A stretch of 64,000 bases of DNA, from contig JAFZSD010000030.1 of NCBI GenBank assembly GCA_017619535.1, positions 1-64,000 on the forward strand. The letters run 5' to 3'. Of this stretch, positions 23,028-32,913 are shown one piece after another. The stretch's first letter is position 1, and each line of letters begins with the position of its first letter. A model generated the notes under the pieces. The model searched no databases, had not been told where the DNA came from, and saw only the letters and a program-made list of their open reading frames with translations. The translations under genes were made by a program, and so were the position numbers. Origin of the DNA: Oscillospiraceae bacterium. GTDB taxonomy: Bacteria > Bacillota > Clostridia > Oscillospirales > Oscillospiraceae.

Positions 23028-25967
23028 CTACTCCGTTCTAAGGGCTTCGACCGGATCTTTCTTCGCGGCTATCCGCGCAGGGATCAGTCCGGATATGAAC
23101 GTGAGCGCCATGCTTATGAGAACAAGTATCACGGCAGCGCCGGCCGGCAGCCTGGCTATGTTGGATATACCGGCAAGGTTTTTAACTATAGCGGATGCCG
23201 GAATGCACAGAAGCACGGTTATGATTATACCGAATAGACCGGACGCGAAGCCCACGATGAGCGTCTCCGCATTGAATACGCTGGACACGTCCCGCTTGGA
23301 AGCGCCGATACTGCGCAGGATCCCTATCTCTTTTGTGCGTTCCAGAACGGAGATGTAAGTGATGATGCCGATCATTATCGATGATACGATGAGCGAAATG
23401 GAAACGAACGCGATGAGCACGTAGGATATTATATTGATTATCCTGCTCACGGACTTCATGATTATGCCGACGTAATCCGTATAGGCTATTATGTTCTCTT
23501 CGTGTCCTTCGTCAGTCACTTTCTTGTTATAGCTGTTGACTATTTCTATGATACTGTCCTTGTTCTCGAACGTGGATGCGAAGATGCTGATCGAGGACGG
23601 TGACTCGGGGTCGATCACGCCGAGCTTTTCAATGTTGTCATCGTAGTTCGAATCCGACATCGTAGCCGGCATGTAATCGTCGTACATGTCCGACAGATAA
23701 GCCTCGTCCAGACCCGCCATCCACGCGTCTGCCAGCGCCGCGATCTCACCGCTGGTCATATCGGCGAGTTTCGCCTCCGTCTCAGCGGCATAGCTTTCCG
23801 ATATCGACTGCCTGAGAGCCTGCATGACGTAGTTTGCGAGCTCTTCATCCTTCATTCCCGCGAGATAATTCGCTACGGTCTGAGAATCCATTCCGGTCTG
23901 CTCCGCCATTGCCGGAGCCAGCATCTGCTCCATGGCGGTCCTGTCCATCGCGGAAGCCGCTGCCTGCGCACGCGTTTCGAGCTCATCGTCCGTGAGCGAC
24001 AGGGCCAGCTGCGTATACAGCGCCGCCTTCTCAACCTCGGTCAGCGATGAGAACCATCCTTTGATCATATCGGCTTTTTCGGCGTCCGTTATGTCGTCGA
24101 GACTGCCGTCATCGAATTTCAGTCCTGTGAAGACGTCTGTCTCTTTATCCTCTGTCTGCTGCTTTACTATCTCCGATGCGTCGACTGCGGCAGCAACATA
24201 ATCTCCGAGTTCTTTCGTATATCCGACTGCGCCGTGCATGGCTGTCGTGACAGCCTCTCCGTTAGGTCTTATTATCCCGACGACCTTTATCGCTTCGGCG
24301 TTGTCGATGACGTATGTCATATACGTCTCATTCTCGGTCATGTCTTCCCAGAAGCCTTCCGTCTCATTGTAACGGTAGTAATCCGTCGGGAGGACGAGCC
24401 TGAATTCGAGATCCAGCAGTTCGTCGTAGGTCCAGCTCTCCGTTTCCGCCGATATGGTCTCTCCGTTCAGGAGTTTGCCCAGCATCTCCTTTATCTCGTC
24501 CGGGTCCTTGAGACCGAGCGCGTAAAGGAACACGTCGTTTATCTCGTTATTCTCATCGATCACCAGAACGACTTCATCGTACTGCTGCGGCCATCTGCCG
24601 GCAACGACGTCATACTGGGAGTCAAGCAGTTCCCGGTTTTCAAGGAGCTCTTCCCATATATCCATGCTGTACATCGAATAGGAGACAGAAACGGCCGATG
24701 ACATCATGTCGTCCGTCGTTGTAAAGCTGTCGTAGAGTCCGTCGAATATGGAAGTCGGGTTTATGCGCGTCACTCCGTCGATCGTATCAGCGGAGTATAT
24801 GTTGAGAGTCGTCCCGTAGCCGTAACGGATCTCGCTCACGTATTGACCGATCCCGCTCTCCCCGCTTTCAAGATATTCCTTGAACGCGGACAGGTTGTTC
24901 TTCTGGCGCGTCATGCTGACCATGGAGTCGAGCATGTCGGACATTACGGTGCTCGAATATACGGCGTCGTCCCCGTGTTCTTCAGACTTGTCCCTTGCGC
25001 TGACGATGCTGGAAAGGAGCCCCCCGATGTCCATGGACTCGGCCGTTATCTCCAGCGGATATGCCGACAGCGTATCCTCCTGCACCTTATCGATGTAGTT
25101 CTGTATCCCGTTGGACAGGGACAGTATCAGCGCTATGCCTATTATCCCGATGCTGCCGGCAAAGGCAGTCAGTATGGTGCGCGTCTTTTTTGTCAGCAGA
25201 TTGTTAAGAGAAAGACTCAGGGCCGTGCCGAATGACATCGAGACCTTTTTAGTTCTTTCAGGCGAGTCGTCTGCCGTCTCGTCCCCGCCTGCGTACGGAT
25301 CGCTGTCGTCTGTGATGCGTCCGTCGAGCAGACGGACTATACGCGTTGAGTAGCGCTCGGCAAGGTCGGGGTTGTGAGTGACCATAATGACGAGACGGTC
25401 CTTCGCCACTTCTTTTAGTATATCCAGAACCTGTATGCTGGTCTCCGTATCGAGAGCGCCTGTAGGTTCGTCGGCAAGAAGGATATCCGGATCGTTGACG
25501 AGAGCGCGGGCTATCGCGACGCGCTGCATCTGGCCGCCGGACATCTGGTTGGGGCGTTTCCGTATCTGATCGCCGAGTCCGACCTTTTCAAGGGCTTCGA
25601 CCGCCCTCCTTCTGCGTTCGGACTTGGATACTCCGGACAGAGTCAGGGCGAGTTCAACATTTGAAAGCACCGACTGGTGCGGGATAAGGTTATAGTTCTG
25701 GAAAACGAATCCCACCGACCTGTTCCTGTACGCATCCCAGTCGCTGTCCACGTATTCTTTTGTGGAACGGCCGTTTATGACCAGGTCTCCGCTGGTGTAC
25801 TGATCGAGACCGCCTATGATATTGAGCAGAGTCGTCTTTCCGCATCCGGACGGCCCGAGCACCGATACGAACTCGCTCTTCCTGAAATCTATACTGATCC
25901 CTTTCAGCGCCGATACCGTGGAATCTCCGGAGATATAATCTTTTGTGATGTTCTTGAGTGAAAGCAT
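23028..25967 (-). CDS. fused ABC transporter ATPase and MacB/FtsX-type permease
   Basis: A 979-residue single-chain ABC exporter half. The ATPase (about 1-225) shows Walker [10 protein letters not shown], signature [15 protein letters not shown], Walker [13 protein letters not shown] and the H-loop THN. A membrane helix follows at about 265-290 ([21 protein letters not shown]). A very long extracytoplasmic region of roughly 560 residues, acidic and rich in Asp, Glu, Ser and Thr, comes next. Three helices at about 860-970 form the FtsX domain, ending in [19 protein letters not shown]. It would work as a dimer, in the mechanotransmission style of MacB, moving a peptide or envelope-targeting drug. 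It is a single gene with no two-component system beside it, so the cargo is unknown. Confidence 0.88.
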   Translation of the reverse strand: MLSLKNITKDYISGDSTVSALKGISIDFRKSEFVSVLGPSGCGKTTLLNIIGGLDQYTSGDLVINGRSTKEYVDSDWDAYRNRSVGFVFQNYNLIPHQSVLSNVELALTLSGVSKSERRRRAVEALEKVGLGDQIRKRPNQMSGGQMQRVAIARALVNDPDILLADEPTGALDTETSIQVLDILKEVAKDRLVIMVTHNPDLAERYSTRIVRLLDGRITDDSDPYAGGDETADDSPERTKKVSMSFGTALSLSLNNLLTKKTRTILTAFAGSIGIIGIALILSLSNGIQNYIDKVQEDTLSAYPLEITAESMDIGGLLSSIVSARDKSEEHGDDAVYSSTVMSDMLDSMVSMTRQKNNLSAFKEYLESGESGIGQYVSEIRYGYGTTLNIYSADTIDGVTRINPTSIFDGLYDSFTTTDDMMSSAVSVSYSMYSMDIWEELLENRELLDSQYDVVAGRWPQQYDEVVLVIDENNEINDVFLYALGLKDPDEIKEMLGKLLNGETISAETESWTYDELLDLEFRLVLPTDYYRYNETEGFWEDMTENETYMTYVIDNAEAIKVVGIIRPNGEAVTTAMHGAVGYTKELGDYVAAAVDASEIVKQQTEDKETDVFTGLKFDDGSLDDITDAEKADMIKGWFSSLTEVEKAALYTQLALSLTDDELETRAQAAASAMDRTAMEQMLAPAMAEQTGMDSQTVANYLAGMKDEELANYVMQALRQSISESYAAETEAKLADMTSGEIAALADAWMAGLDEAYLSDMYDDYMPATMSDSNYDDNIEKLGVIDPESPSSISIFASTFENKDSIIEIVNSYNKKVTDEGHEENIIAYTDYVGIIMKSVSRIINIISYVLIAFVSISLIVSSIMIGIITYISVLERTKEIGILRSIGASKRDVSSVFNAETLIVGFASGLFGIIITVLLCIPASAIVKNLAGISNIARLPAGAAVILVLISMALTFISGLIPARIAAKKDPVEALRTE

Positions 25968-26099
25968 TATACGAGCTCCTGACGGGATTTATTTAACACA
26001 CATATAAGTATAATTACGGGGCTCTGCTATTTCCACACCGCAGAACCCTGTTTTACAGATAATTTACATTTTTTCATCGGTTTACAGATATATGACAGC

Positions 26100-26131
26100 A
26101 AAAAGCAGCCGGACCTTCAATCGGTCCGGCT
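26100..26131 (-). terminator. terminator after rpsU
   Basis: A 9-bp perfect stem (26107-26115 with 26123-26131) with a 7-base loop, followed on the minus strand by GCTTTTTGC. It lies ten bases after the rpsU stop. Confidence 0.85.
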
Positions 26132-26140
26132 GTCCTTCGA

Positions 26141-26326
26141 TCAATAATATCTCTTGTTCTTGTTCTTTCTGGCGGCCTCGGATTTCTTGCGGCGCTTGAC
26201 GCTGGGGCTCTGATAGTATTCCTTCTTTCTGAGATCAGCAAGAACACCATCCTTGGCGCAGTTGCGCTTGAACCTTCTCAGTGCGCTGTCCAGAGACTCA
26301 TTTTCCTTTACGCGGACTTCCGACAT
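26141..26326 (-). CDS. rpsU: 30S ribosomal protein S21
   Basis: A 61-residue ribosomal protein that contacts the 3' end of 16S rRNA and helps initiation. The sequence [19 protein letters not shown] and the very basic C terminus ([17 protein letters not shown]) are typical of the family. GGAGGGAGGG lies just upstream. It has a perfect consensus promoter (26406-26434) and a terminator, so it can be transcribed on its own even though it follows leuS. Confidence 0.98.
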   Translation of the reverse strand: MSEVRVKENESLDSALRRFKRNCAKDGVLADLRKKEYYQSPSVKRRKKSEAARKNKNKRYY

Positions 26327-26395
26327 TTATTTCCCTCCCTCCAAATACGTGCAGCGGCACGCTTTAAGGGCCATGATCAATGGCTTTAAGTGCAT
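26327..26395 (-). CDS. candidate leaderless upstream ORF before rpsU
   Basis: A 22-codon frame starts with an ATG that lies only about four bases after the predicted transcription start. It has no ribosome binding site of its own, so it would have to be read as a leaderless message. The stop TAA abuts the rpsU ATG directly (TAAATG), and the rpsU ribosome binding site lies in its last codons (…EGGK). Such an arrangement would couple termination to rpsU initiation. A frame of this length can occur by chance, so confidence is low. Confidence 0.25.
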   Translation of the reverse strand: MHLKPLIMALKACRCTYLEGGK

Positions 26396-26405
26396 TAGCA
26401 CGGAT

Positions 26406-26434
26406 ATTATAAGTGTTTACCGCAATATTGTCAA
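26406..26434 (-). promoter_or_regulatory. perfect consensus sigma-A promoter for rpsU
   Basis: On the minus strand TTGACA (26429-26434) and TATAAT (26406-26411) are separated by exactly 17 bases, matching consensus at all twelve positions. It lies between leuS and rpsU. Confidence 0.9.
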
Positions 26435-26449
26435 TAGTGTTTTTCTTTA

Positions 26450-28975
26450 TCACTTGACTATGAGGTTGATCAGCTTGTTTTTGACTACTATGGTGCGCAC
26501 GATCTGCTTGCCCTCGATGAGACGAGCTATCTTCTCGTCGGCCTTAGCGGCTTCGAGCACGACGTCGTCCGGGGAATCAAGCGGCACCTTGACGGTCGTC
26601 TTCAGTTGTCCGCCGACCTGGACGGCTATCTCCTTGATGCTCTCCACCGTCTTGCTCTCATCGTATTCAGGCCACTTCTGCTGGCAGCAGAGTCCTTCGA
26701 ACCCCTGGAGCTCCCAGAGCTCGTCACATATGTGGGGAGCGAACGGCGAGAGTAGCGTGAGAAGGGCTTTGATATCCCCTCTCGACGGGGCGTTGGAATA
26801 GAAGTCGTTGACGAGAGACATGAGGACGGCAATGGCGGTGTTGAACTTCATGCTGTCGATATCGTCGCCGACTTTTTTGATGGCGCGGTGAACGGCGGCT
26901 TCATTCGCAGCGGAATAGCTTTCGTCGCCTTCGATCCTGTTCTCGGCGAGGTTCCAAACTCTGTCGAGGAAACGCTTGCATCCCTTTACAGCGGTCGGAG
27001 ACCAGGGCGCAGCCTTCTCAAAGTCGCCGAGGAACATGACGTAGAGTCTGAGCGTATCCGCTCCGAACTCCTTGATGACGTCGTCGGGATTGACCACGTT
27101 GCCAAGAGATTTGCTCATCTTGACTATGTTCTGATTGGCCATCTCACCGTATTTTTCCACCAGGTACTTCTTTGCCTCTTTCTCGCTGCCGCACTGTTCG
27201 ACAAGGCTCGCCTTCTCTTCATCGGAGAGGTTGTCGAAGTTGTGGGGATTGAGGCCGAGGATCATGCCGTGGCTGGTGCGCTTCATGTAGGGTTCCTTCG
27301 TGGGGACCACGCCGATGTCGTACAGGAATTTATGCCAGAAACGGGAATACAGCAGGTGGAGCGTGGTATGCTCCATGCCTCCGTTATACCAGTCTACGGG
27401 CGTCCAGTAATCGAGAGCTTCTTTCGAAGCGAGAGCCTCGCTGTTGTCGGGGTCCATATAACGCAGGAAGTACCAGCTTGAACCCGCCCAGTTGGGCATG
27501 GTATCGGTCTCGTGCTCGGCGGGGCCTCCGCATTTCGGGCACGTGCACTCGACCCACTCGCGCATGTGAGCGAGGGGGCTCTCTCCCGTGTCGGTCGGCT
27601 CATAGCTCTTTACGTCAGGCAGGAGCAGCGGCAGATCCTGTTCGTCCATCGGGACCCATCCGCACTTGGGGCACTTGATGATCGGGATCGGCTCGCCCCA
27701 GTAACGCTGACGCGAGAAAACCCAGTCGCGGAGTTTGTAGTTTATCTTCTGCTCGCCGAGGCCGTGCTCGGTGAGCCACTCGATTATCTTTTTCTTTGCC
27801 TCCTCGACGGGCAGCCCGTTGAGGAATCCGGAGTTGACGAGAGTACCGGTCTCGCAGTCGACGTACGCTTCTTTTTCAACGTCTCCGCCGGAGACGACTT
27901 CTATTATCGGCAGCCCGAATTTGCGGGCGAACTCCCAGTCGCGGGTGTCATGTCCGGGAACGGCCATGATGGCTCCGGTACCGTATGTGGCAAGAACATA
28001 GTCGGAGATGAATATCGGGATCTCACCGCCGGTAACGGGGTTTATAGCCCTGACTCCCTTCAGCTGCACGCCTGTCTTGTCCTTCTGGAGCTCGGTGCGT
28101 TCGAAGTCGGACTTTTTAGCGGCCTCGGCCTGATAGCCACGCACCTCGTCGAGGTTTTCGATGAGCGGCTCCCATTTTTCGAGGAAACGGTGTTCCGGCG
28201 ACATGACCATGTACGTTACGCCGAACAATGTGTCGGCACGAGTCGTAAATACCCGGAGCTTGTCGCCTGCGGTCGTGGAGAAGTCCACTTCCGCGCCGAC
28301 CGAACGTCCGATCCAGTTGCGCTGCTGGGTCTTTACGCGCTCGATGAAATCCACATCGTCAAGATCGTCGATCAGCCTCTGGGCGTACTTGGTGATTGCG
28401 AGCATCCACTGGCTCTTTTCCTTCTTTATGACCGGAGCGCCGCAGCGTTCGCAGACTCCGTTGACGACCTCCTCGTTTGCAAGCACTACCTTGCAGGAGG
28501 TGCACCAGTTCACGGGCATGCCCATCTTGTACGCAAGTCCGTGTTTGAAGAACTGAAGGAATATCCACTGGGTCCACTTATAGTAATCCGGATCGGTCGT
28601 GTCTATGCAGCGGTCCCAGTCGAAGCCGTAACCGAGCATCTTTAGCTGTTCCGTGAAGCGCGCGATGTTGCGCTTCGTGACCTCAGCAGGATGCATATGG
28701 TTCTTGATGGCATAGTTTTCGGTCGGCAGTCCGAAGGCGTCGAATCCAATCGGGAAAAGGACGTTGTAGCCCTCCATCCTCTTCTTCCTGGTTATGATAT
28801 CCATAGCCGTATAAGGCCTGGGATGGCCCACGTGCAGACCGTCTCCCGAGGGGTACGGGAACTCGATCAGGCCGTAGAACTTCGGCCTGTCGTCGCCGTT
28901 TTTAGCGGCATAGACCTTTTTCTCGTCCCAGATCTGCTGCCATTTTTTCTCTATACGTGAATACTCGTACTTCAT
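26450..28975 (-). CDS. leuS: leucyl-tRNA synthetase
   Basis: An 841-residue class I synthetase that charges tRNA-Leu and edits mischarged products. The HIGH-type motif is HVGHPRP near residue 47. The CP1 editing domain lies at about 225-420 and includes [15 protein letters not shown] zinc-binding region follows with CPKCGW, and another Cys cluster (CEWCTC-like CTCPKCGG). The KMSKS loop is KMSKS, with its first Lys at about 619. The C-terminal anticodon domain runs to the end. Length is normal for bacterial LeuRS. It starts 19 bases after rsfS. No T-box leader is present here because it is internal to the operon. Confidence 0.98.
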   Translation of the reverse strand: MKYEYSRIEKKWQQIWDEKKVYAAKNGDDRPKFYGLIEFPYPSGDGLHVGHPRPYTAMDIITRKKRMEGYNVLFPIGFDAFGLPTENYAIKNHMHPAEVTKRNIARFTEQLKMLGYGFDWDRCIDTTDPDYYKWTQWIFLQFFKHGLAYKMGMPVNWCTSCKVVLANEEVVNGVCERCGAPVIKKEKSQWMLAITKYAQRLIDDLDDVDFIERVKTQQRNWIGRSVGAEVDFSTTAGDKLRVFTTRADTLFGVTYMVMSPEHRFLEKWEPLIENLDEVRGYQAEAAKKSDFERTELQKDKTGVQLKGVRAINPVTGGEIPIFISDYVLATYGTGAIMAVPGHDTRDWEFARKFGLPIIEVVSGGDVEKEAYVDCETGTLVNSGFLNGLPVEEAKKKIIEWLTEHGLGEQKINYKLRDWVFSRQRYWGEPIPIIKCPKCGWVPMDEQDLPLLLPDVKSYEPTDTGESPLAHMREWVECTCPKCGGPAEHETDTMPNWAGSSWYFLRYMDPDNSEALASKEALDYWTPVDWYNGGMEHTTLHLLYSRFWHKFLYDIGVVPTKEPYMKRTSHGMILGLNPHNFDNLSDEEKASLVEQCGSEKEAKKYLVEKYGEMANQNIVKMSKSLGNVVNPDDVIKEFGADTLRLYVMFLGDFEKAAPWSPTAVKGCKRFLDRVWNLAENRIEGDESYSAANEAAVHRAIKKVGDDIDSMKFNTAIAVLMSLVNDFYSNAPSRGDIKALLTLLSPFAPHICDELWELQGFEGLCCQQKWPEYDESKTVESIKEIAVQVGGQLKTTVKVPLDSPDDVVLEAAKADEKIARLIEGKQIVRTIVVKNKLINLIVK

Positions 28976-28994
28976 TTACTGACCTTCTTTACAT

Positions 28995-29354
28995 TTACTC
29001 TGTCACTATATCGCTGATATCCAGCTCTGCGGCATCGCCCCATAGCCTCTCGAGGGAATAGAATTCTCTGATCTCTTTCAGGAACAGATGGACGATAACG
29101 CAGCCGAAATCGACGAGCACCCATCCGCCGGCGCGGTAGCCCTCCCGCCTGATAGCGGGCTCGCCGAGCTCTGCAAGCTGCTTTTCCACCTCGTCGGACA
29201 GCGTCTTGATCTGAGTGGTGGATCCCGCAGTGCATATGACGAAATAATCCGCCAGCACGGTGAGATCCTTGGTCTCAAGCACCTTGATGTCCATCGCTTT
29301 CTTGGAGTCTAGCGCCTTAACGGCTGCTACGGCTATTTCTTTAGGTGTGAGCAT
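28995..29354 (-). CDS. rsfS: ribosomal silencing factor RsfS
   Basis: A 119-residue RsfS/Iojap protein that binds uL14 on the large subunit and blocks subunit joining in starvation. The family segment DLTVLADYFVICTAGSTTQ is clear, followed by REGYRAGGWVLVDFG and VHLFLKEIREFYSLERLW. Of two near-adjacent ATG codons the one at 29354 is preferred, because AAGGAAG lies six bases before it while it abuts the first. The nadD-yqeK, lcp, rsfS order is conserved across Firmicutes. Confidence 0.95.
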   Translation of the reverse strand: MLTPKEIAVAAVKALDSKKAMDIKVLETKDLTVLADYFVICTAGSTTQIKTLSDEVEKQLAELGEPAIRREGYRAGGWVLVDFGCVIVHLFLKEIREFYSLERLWGDAAELDISDIVTE

Positions 29355-29405
29355 TAGCATCTTCCTTTATAAAAAGATTGTGAAACTGCAAATAATAATG
29401 ATCGT

Positions 29406-30851
29406 TTACTCTTCAGACCACGGTGCGGACTCTCCGGAGCCGCCGTCATCCGGCTCGTCATCGCCAACCGGTTCGTCTCCTCCGCCCGGCTCGTCTCCGC
29501 CGCCCGGCTCGTCTCCGCCGACCGGTTCGTCTCCGCCGCCGGGTTCGTCTCCGCCGCCCGGCTCGTCTCCGCCGCCCGGCTCATCGGGCGGATCCGGTTC
29601 ATCTCCGCCGCCCGGGTTATACGGTGGATCCGGATCATATCCGCTGTAGGAGGAGCTGCCGCCGCTGTATGAGGAAGGAGAATAATTGCCCCAGGAACTG
29701 TTACCCTGATAGACGCCGTTCGTGGAATATACGTACCCGCTCGAATCCTTAGTAAGGATGCTGAGTTCCTCCATTTCGATGTCCTCAGCGTAAGGGTTGA
29801 GGTACTCGTTTATCATGTCCAGCCATTCGTACGGATAGATGGTCACATATGATACGTACTCGCCGCCCTGATATACATACGCTTCCGTGTTGCCCGGGAG
29901 CTGGTGGAAAACAATATTCTCCGGGTCTACCTTCAGGAGTTCCTTCGCGAACCACACGACGTTGCCGCTGGTAAGATCCGTGTTTACGTATTTTATGAAT
30001 ATCTCGGCAAGAGAAGTGATCTTGATGGAATCCTTGTTGGCGATTATCTGTTCCGCAGCCGTTTTCAGGAAATCCTGCTGGGTCGCTATACGGCCTATGT
30101 CCGCGTTCGCGTATCCGCTTCTGAACCTGACCACCTTCAGCGCGTCAGCGCCGTCGAGATGCTGCATGCCTTCGGCGAAGTCGATATACAGATCCTGATA
30201 CGGGTCTTCGTAATACATGCGCTGAGGCACGTAATAGTCGATGCCTCCGACGGCGTCAACCAGTTTGGAGAACGCCAGCAGATCGACGTTGATATAGAAG
30301 TCCGGCCTGAATCCGAGGATATCCGCGAAATGGTCCATCATTCCGTCGACACCTGAATAGGCGTAGAGAGTGTTCACTTTTTTGACCGCCCAGGAGACGT
30401 TTACCATCGTATCCCTGGGGATGCTGACGACATTGAGCGTATGGTTGGTCACGTCGAAATTCGCGACCATTATGGTGTCGGTATTGCCGTTTCCGTCATC
30501 TGATCCGAGGATGAGGAACGTATACTTTTCATCCGGGCGGGAGGCGGTACCGCTCTCATTTTTCTTTTCCGGCTTTACGGTTTCCGGTTTCTCCTCGTCG
30601 TCGCCGATCGTTTCGGCTGGGACGGTCGACTGATTGGGCCGGTTGTCGACTATATCCGGCGGTTTTACGCCGAATTTGATCCAGGCCAGTATGGCAAGCA
30701 GGATCACGAGTATAACAGCCAGGATTATTATCAGAGCTCTCAGTCCGCGGTTTTTGCGTTTTGCATTCCGGTTTTCGCTGACTGCCGGCTGCGCTTCACG
30801 GACATGTGCGCCTGTATGTTTGCTTTTGCGGCTGTTGCCGAACAGTTTCAT
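29406..30851 (-). CDS. LytR-CpsA-Psr (LCP) family cell-wall glycopolymer ligase with repeat tail
   Basis: A 481-residue membrane-anchored protein. The short basic cytoplasmic N terminus is followed by one helix at about 40-60 (ALIIILAVILVILLAILAWI). The LCP catalytic domain (about 100-335) has conserved D/R residues: SIPRDTMVNV, LNTLYAYSG-like VNTLYAYSG, GGIDYYVPQRM, VVRFRSGYANADIGR. LCP enzymes transfer teichoic acid or capsule polymers from lipid carriers to peptidoglycan. The tail is unusual: after a Ser/Tyr-rich linker come about eight copies of GGGDEP, probably a wall-spanning spacer. It starts one base after the nadD-yqeK stop, in a long housekeeping operon. Confidence 0.92.
   Translation of the reverse strand: MKLFGNSRKSKHTGAHVREAQPAVSENRNAKRKNRGLRALIIILAVILVILLAILAWIKFGVKPPDIVDNRPNQSTVPAETIGDDEEKPETVKPEKKNESGTASRPDEKYTFLILGSDDGNGNTDTIMVANFDVTNHTLNVVSIPRDTMVNVSWAVKKVNTLYAYSGVDGMMDHFADILGFRPDFYINVDLLAFSKLVDAVGGIDYYVPQRMYYEDPYQDLYIDFAEGMQHLDGADALKVVRFRSGYANADIGRIATQQDFLKTAAEQIIANKDSIKITSLAEIFIKYVNTDLTSGNVVWFAKELLKVDPENIVFHQLPGNTEAYVYQGGEYVSYVTIYPYEWLDMINEYLNPYAEDIEMEELSILTKDSSGYVYSTNGVYQGNSSWGNYSPSSYSGGSSSYSGYDPDPPYNPGGGDEPDPPDEPGGGDEPGGGDEPGGGDEPVGGDEPGGGDEPGGGDEPVGDDEPDDGGSGESAPWSEE
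29452..29613. repeat. 18-bp tandem repeat encoding GGGDEP
   Basis: An 18-bp unit is repeated about seven times head to tail (roughly 29452-29583), with one further copy at about 29596-29613. It encodes the Gly-Gly-Gly-Asp-Glu-Pro repeats at the C terminus of the LCP protein. Two copies begin with Val instead of Gly, one has Asp at another position. In-frame copy number can change by slippage without breaking the frame. Confidence 0.9.
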
Positions 30852-30852
30852 G

Positions 30853-32025
30853 TTAAGATCCTTCCTTTGCTCTCAGCAGATATTCCATCGCTTCGAGCGT
30901 ACGCTTGTGCGGCTCCTCTCCGTATGACTTAATGTCGTCAACGCTCATTCTGAGTCCGAGGATCATCGCATCGTCGATACTTTCGTAACAGAGCCGGCGC
31001 AGCGCGTCGAGACCTTCGAAATCACGCGTGGGCTCTATATAATCAGCAAGATAGACAACTTTCTCCAGAAGCGCCATACCGGCGCGGCCGGTAGTGTGCC
31101 AGCGGATAGCGTCATAGACCTCATCCGGCACTCCGAACATGTCTCTAGCCACAGCGGCACCCGTTTTTGCATGCAGAAGCTTAAGGTTGGCGAGTTCGAC
31201 GTTATCGTTTATAATACCATATTTTTCGCACAAACGCAACTGCTCGTCCATCGTGAGCTTCTTCGTTATATCGTGGAGGATGGCTGCTTCACGGGCATTA
31301 TCTTCATCCGCTCCCCATCTTGCTGCAAGCCGGACAGCCTCCTTCTCGCACCCGCGGACGTGAGCCACGCGTTTCGGCTTGAGCATCGAATAGGCCTGTT
31401 CTCTGAGCCAGCGGAAGTCGGGTCTTGAACCGTACAGACGGTGCGAGATGATGTAAGAATAGACCACGCCGTCCAGATACTCGATACCTCCTCGGTCGGC
31501 AAGTTCTGAGCGGAGCTCCGTCGACGATATCTCTATAACGTCGTTCCGCACGATCCTGGCGGAAACGCCGTGGCTTTTTCTGAGTTCGGCTGCATATTCG
31601 GCTATCTCTGCGTCGTCGTTCTCGCCGCGCGAAAAAACGGCCGGCGTTACCATTCCGATCAGTCTGTCAGCCTCACGCCAGTTTTTCAGAGTGACGAACA
31701 TATCCGTACCCATCAGGAGGAATATCTCCGCGTCCGGATATGCTGACCTCAGCTCGTCTACGGTATCGACGGTATAGCTGCTGCCGCCCCTTTTAAGTTC
31801 GATATCCAGCACTTCCGTGCGTTCCATGCCTGAAAAAGCCGCTTTCGTCATGACGAGTCTGTCAGCTGGCTGCGCCGTATTCTCCGGAAGCGCTTTATGC
31901 GGAGGTATCGCAGCCGGGATAACGAAAAGCCTGTCGAGCCTCAGCGCTCTTGCGGCCGTCTCGGCTGCCGCGCGGTGTCCGACGTGAGGCGGATTGAACG
32001 TTCCGCCGAAAATGCCTATCCTCAT
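30853..32025 (-). CDS. nadD: fused nicotinate-nucleotide adenylyltransferase (NadD) and HD-domain YqeK
   Basis: A 390-residue fusion. The first 195 or so residues are NadD, which makes deamido-NAD from nicotinate mononucleotide and ATP: GGTFNPPHVGHRAAAE holds the nucleotidyl-transferase motif and EISSTELRSEL the second. The remaining residues are a YqeK-type HD phosphohydrolase, whose relatives cleave Ap4A symmetrically: AHVRGCEKEAVRLAARWG, HD pair in AILHDITKK, and HTTGRAGM. In Bacillus these are adjacent separate genes, nadD and yqeK. Joining them is known in some Clostridia. It overlaps yhbY by four bases. Confidence 0.93.
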   Translation of the reverse strand: MRIGIFGGTFNPPHVGHRAAAETAARALRLDRLFVIPAAIPPHKALPENTAQPADRLVMTKAAFSGMERTEVLDIELKRGGSSYTVDTVDELRSAYPDAEIFLLMGTDMFVTLKNWREADRLIGMVTPAVFSRGENDDAEIAEYAAELRKSHGVSARIVRNDVIEISSTELRSELADRGGIEYLDGVVYSYIISHRLYGSRPDFRWLREQAYSMLKPKRVAHVRGCEKEAVRLAARWGADEDNAREAAILHDITKKLTMDEQLRLCEKYGIINDNVELANLKLLHAKTGAAVARDMFGVPDEVYDAIRWHTTGRAGMALLEKVVYLADYIEPTRDFEGLDALRRLCYESIDDAMILGLRMSVDDIKSYGEEPHKRTLEAMEYLLRAKEGS

Positions 32026-32318
32026 TTTACAAGTACGATCCTTTTATCCAGCTTCCTGTTTTCCCTGTAGATCACGAACTTCGAACCGATGACCTGCACA
32101 GGTTCGGCCGAACAGATGCTGCAGAGCTCTGTGCATGCCTCTCTGGCCGTGAGCATGGAGTTTTCCAGAACGCGTCCCTTCACCAGTTCCCTGGCTGTCA
32201 GCGCACTGTCGGCCTGAGCCGCAACGTTCTCCGTTACGCCTCCCTTTCCGATTATCAGTATAGTGTCGGCGGTGTTCGCAAGACCGCGAAGCTGCGCGCG
32301 CTGTCTGCTGTTAAGCAT
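32022..32318 (-). CDS. yhbY: YhbY family RNA-binding protein (CRM domain)
   Basis: A 98-residue CRM-domain protein associated with the large ribosomal subunit precursor. It starts with LNSRQRAQLRGLAN. The GxxG loop lies in LIIGKGGVTENV, and the family ending VQVIGSKFVIYREN is present. It overlaps rdgB by eight bases upstream and nadD-yqeK by four downstream, so the three are translationally coupled. The YhbY-NadD-YqeK-RsfS order is typical of Firmicutes. Confidence 0.93.
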   Translation of the reverse strand: MLNSRQRAQLRGLANTADTILIIGKGGVTENVAAQADSALTARELVKGRVLENSMLTAREACTELCSICSAEPVQVIGSKFVIYRENRKLDKRIVLVK

Positions 32319-32913
32319 CGTTTACCTCCAGAAGATGTTCTCTCAGTTTGCCGCAGAACGTTCTGAGCGCCCTGCCCCTGTGAGAGATAGCGTTTTTTTC
32401 TTCGGCGGTCATTTCGGCCATACCTCTCCCGGTCTCCTCGACGCGGAACACCGGATCGTATCCGAAGCCGCCTGAGCCGGACGGTGCAAGCATGATCGTT
32501 CCGGGACATACGCCCTCGGCCGTTATCAGCGTACCGTCCGGGAATCTGCACGCTATGGATGAGACGAATCTTGCGTCTCTTTGTTCCTTGCCCTCCATGT
32601 TTTTAAGGAGAAGCAAGTATCTCTGCTCGTCGCTGAGACCCGGCCCGCCGTAGCGCGCCGAGTAGACTCCCGGAGCTCCGCCGAGCGCATCGACTACGAG
32701 TCCGGAATCATCGGCGATGCTGGGCATTCCCGTGGCGGCGCACGCGGCGTCCGCCTTGATGAGCGCGTTCTCGGCGAAAGTCACGCCGGTCTCCTCCGGG
32801 GATCCGCTCACTCCGGCTTCTGAGAGAGAAATGACCTCTATCCCGAGTTCGGAAAGGATATCTCTCATCTCGATAAGCTTTTTTCCGTTGTTGCTTGCTA
32901 GGACGAACTTCAT
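32311..32913 (-). CDS. rdgB: XTP/dITP diphosphatase (RdgB/HAM1)
   Basis: A 200-residue house-cleaning pyrophosphatase that removes non-canonical purine triphosphates such as dITP and XTP. Signature segments are LASNNGKKLIEM at the N terminus, ADDSGLVVDALGGAPGVYSARYGG near 68-90, GFGYDPVF near 150 and SHRGRALR near the C terminus. Length is normal. It overlaps ftsY and yhbY at its two ends (four and eight bases). Confidence 0.96.
   Translation of the reverse strand: MKFVLASNNGKKLIEMRDILSELGIEVISLSEAGVSGSPEETGVTFAENALIKADAACAATGMPSIADDSGLVVDALGGAPGVYSARYGGPGLSDEQRYLLLLKNMEGKEQRDARFVSSIACRFPDGTLITAEGVCPGTIMLAPSGSGGFGYDPVFRVEETGRGMAEMTAEEKNAISHRGRALRTFCGKLREHLLEVNDA

Noticed and set aside
29452-29613. 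CRISPR-like repetition
   Set aside because: The 18-bp units are directly joined with no spacers and encode protein in frame.
29260-29649. Plus-strand frame with repeated Pro-Pro-Gly-Ser-Ser
   Set aside because: It is the opposite strand of the GGGDEP repeats in the LCP gene; no ribosome binding site or family.
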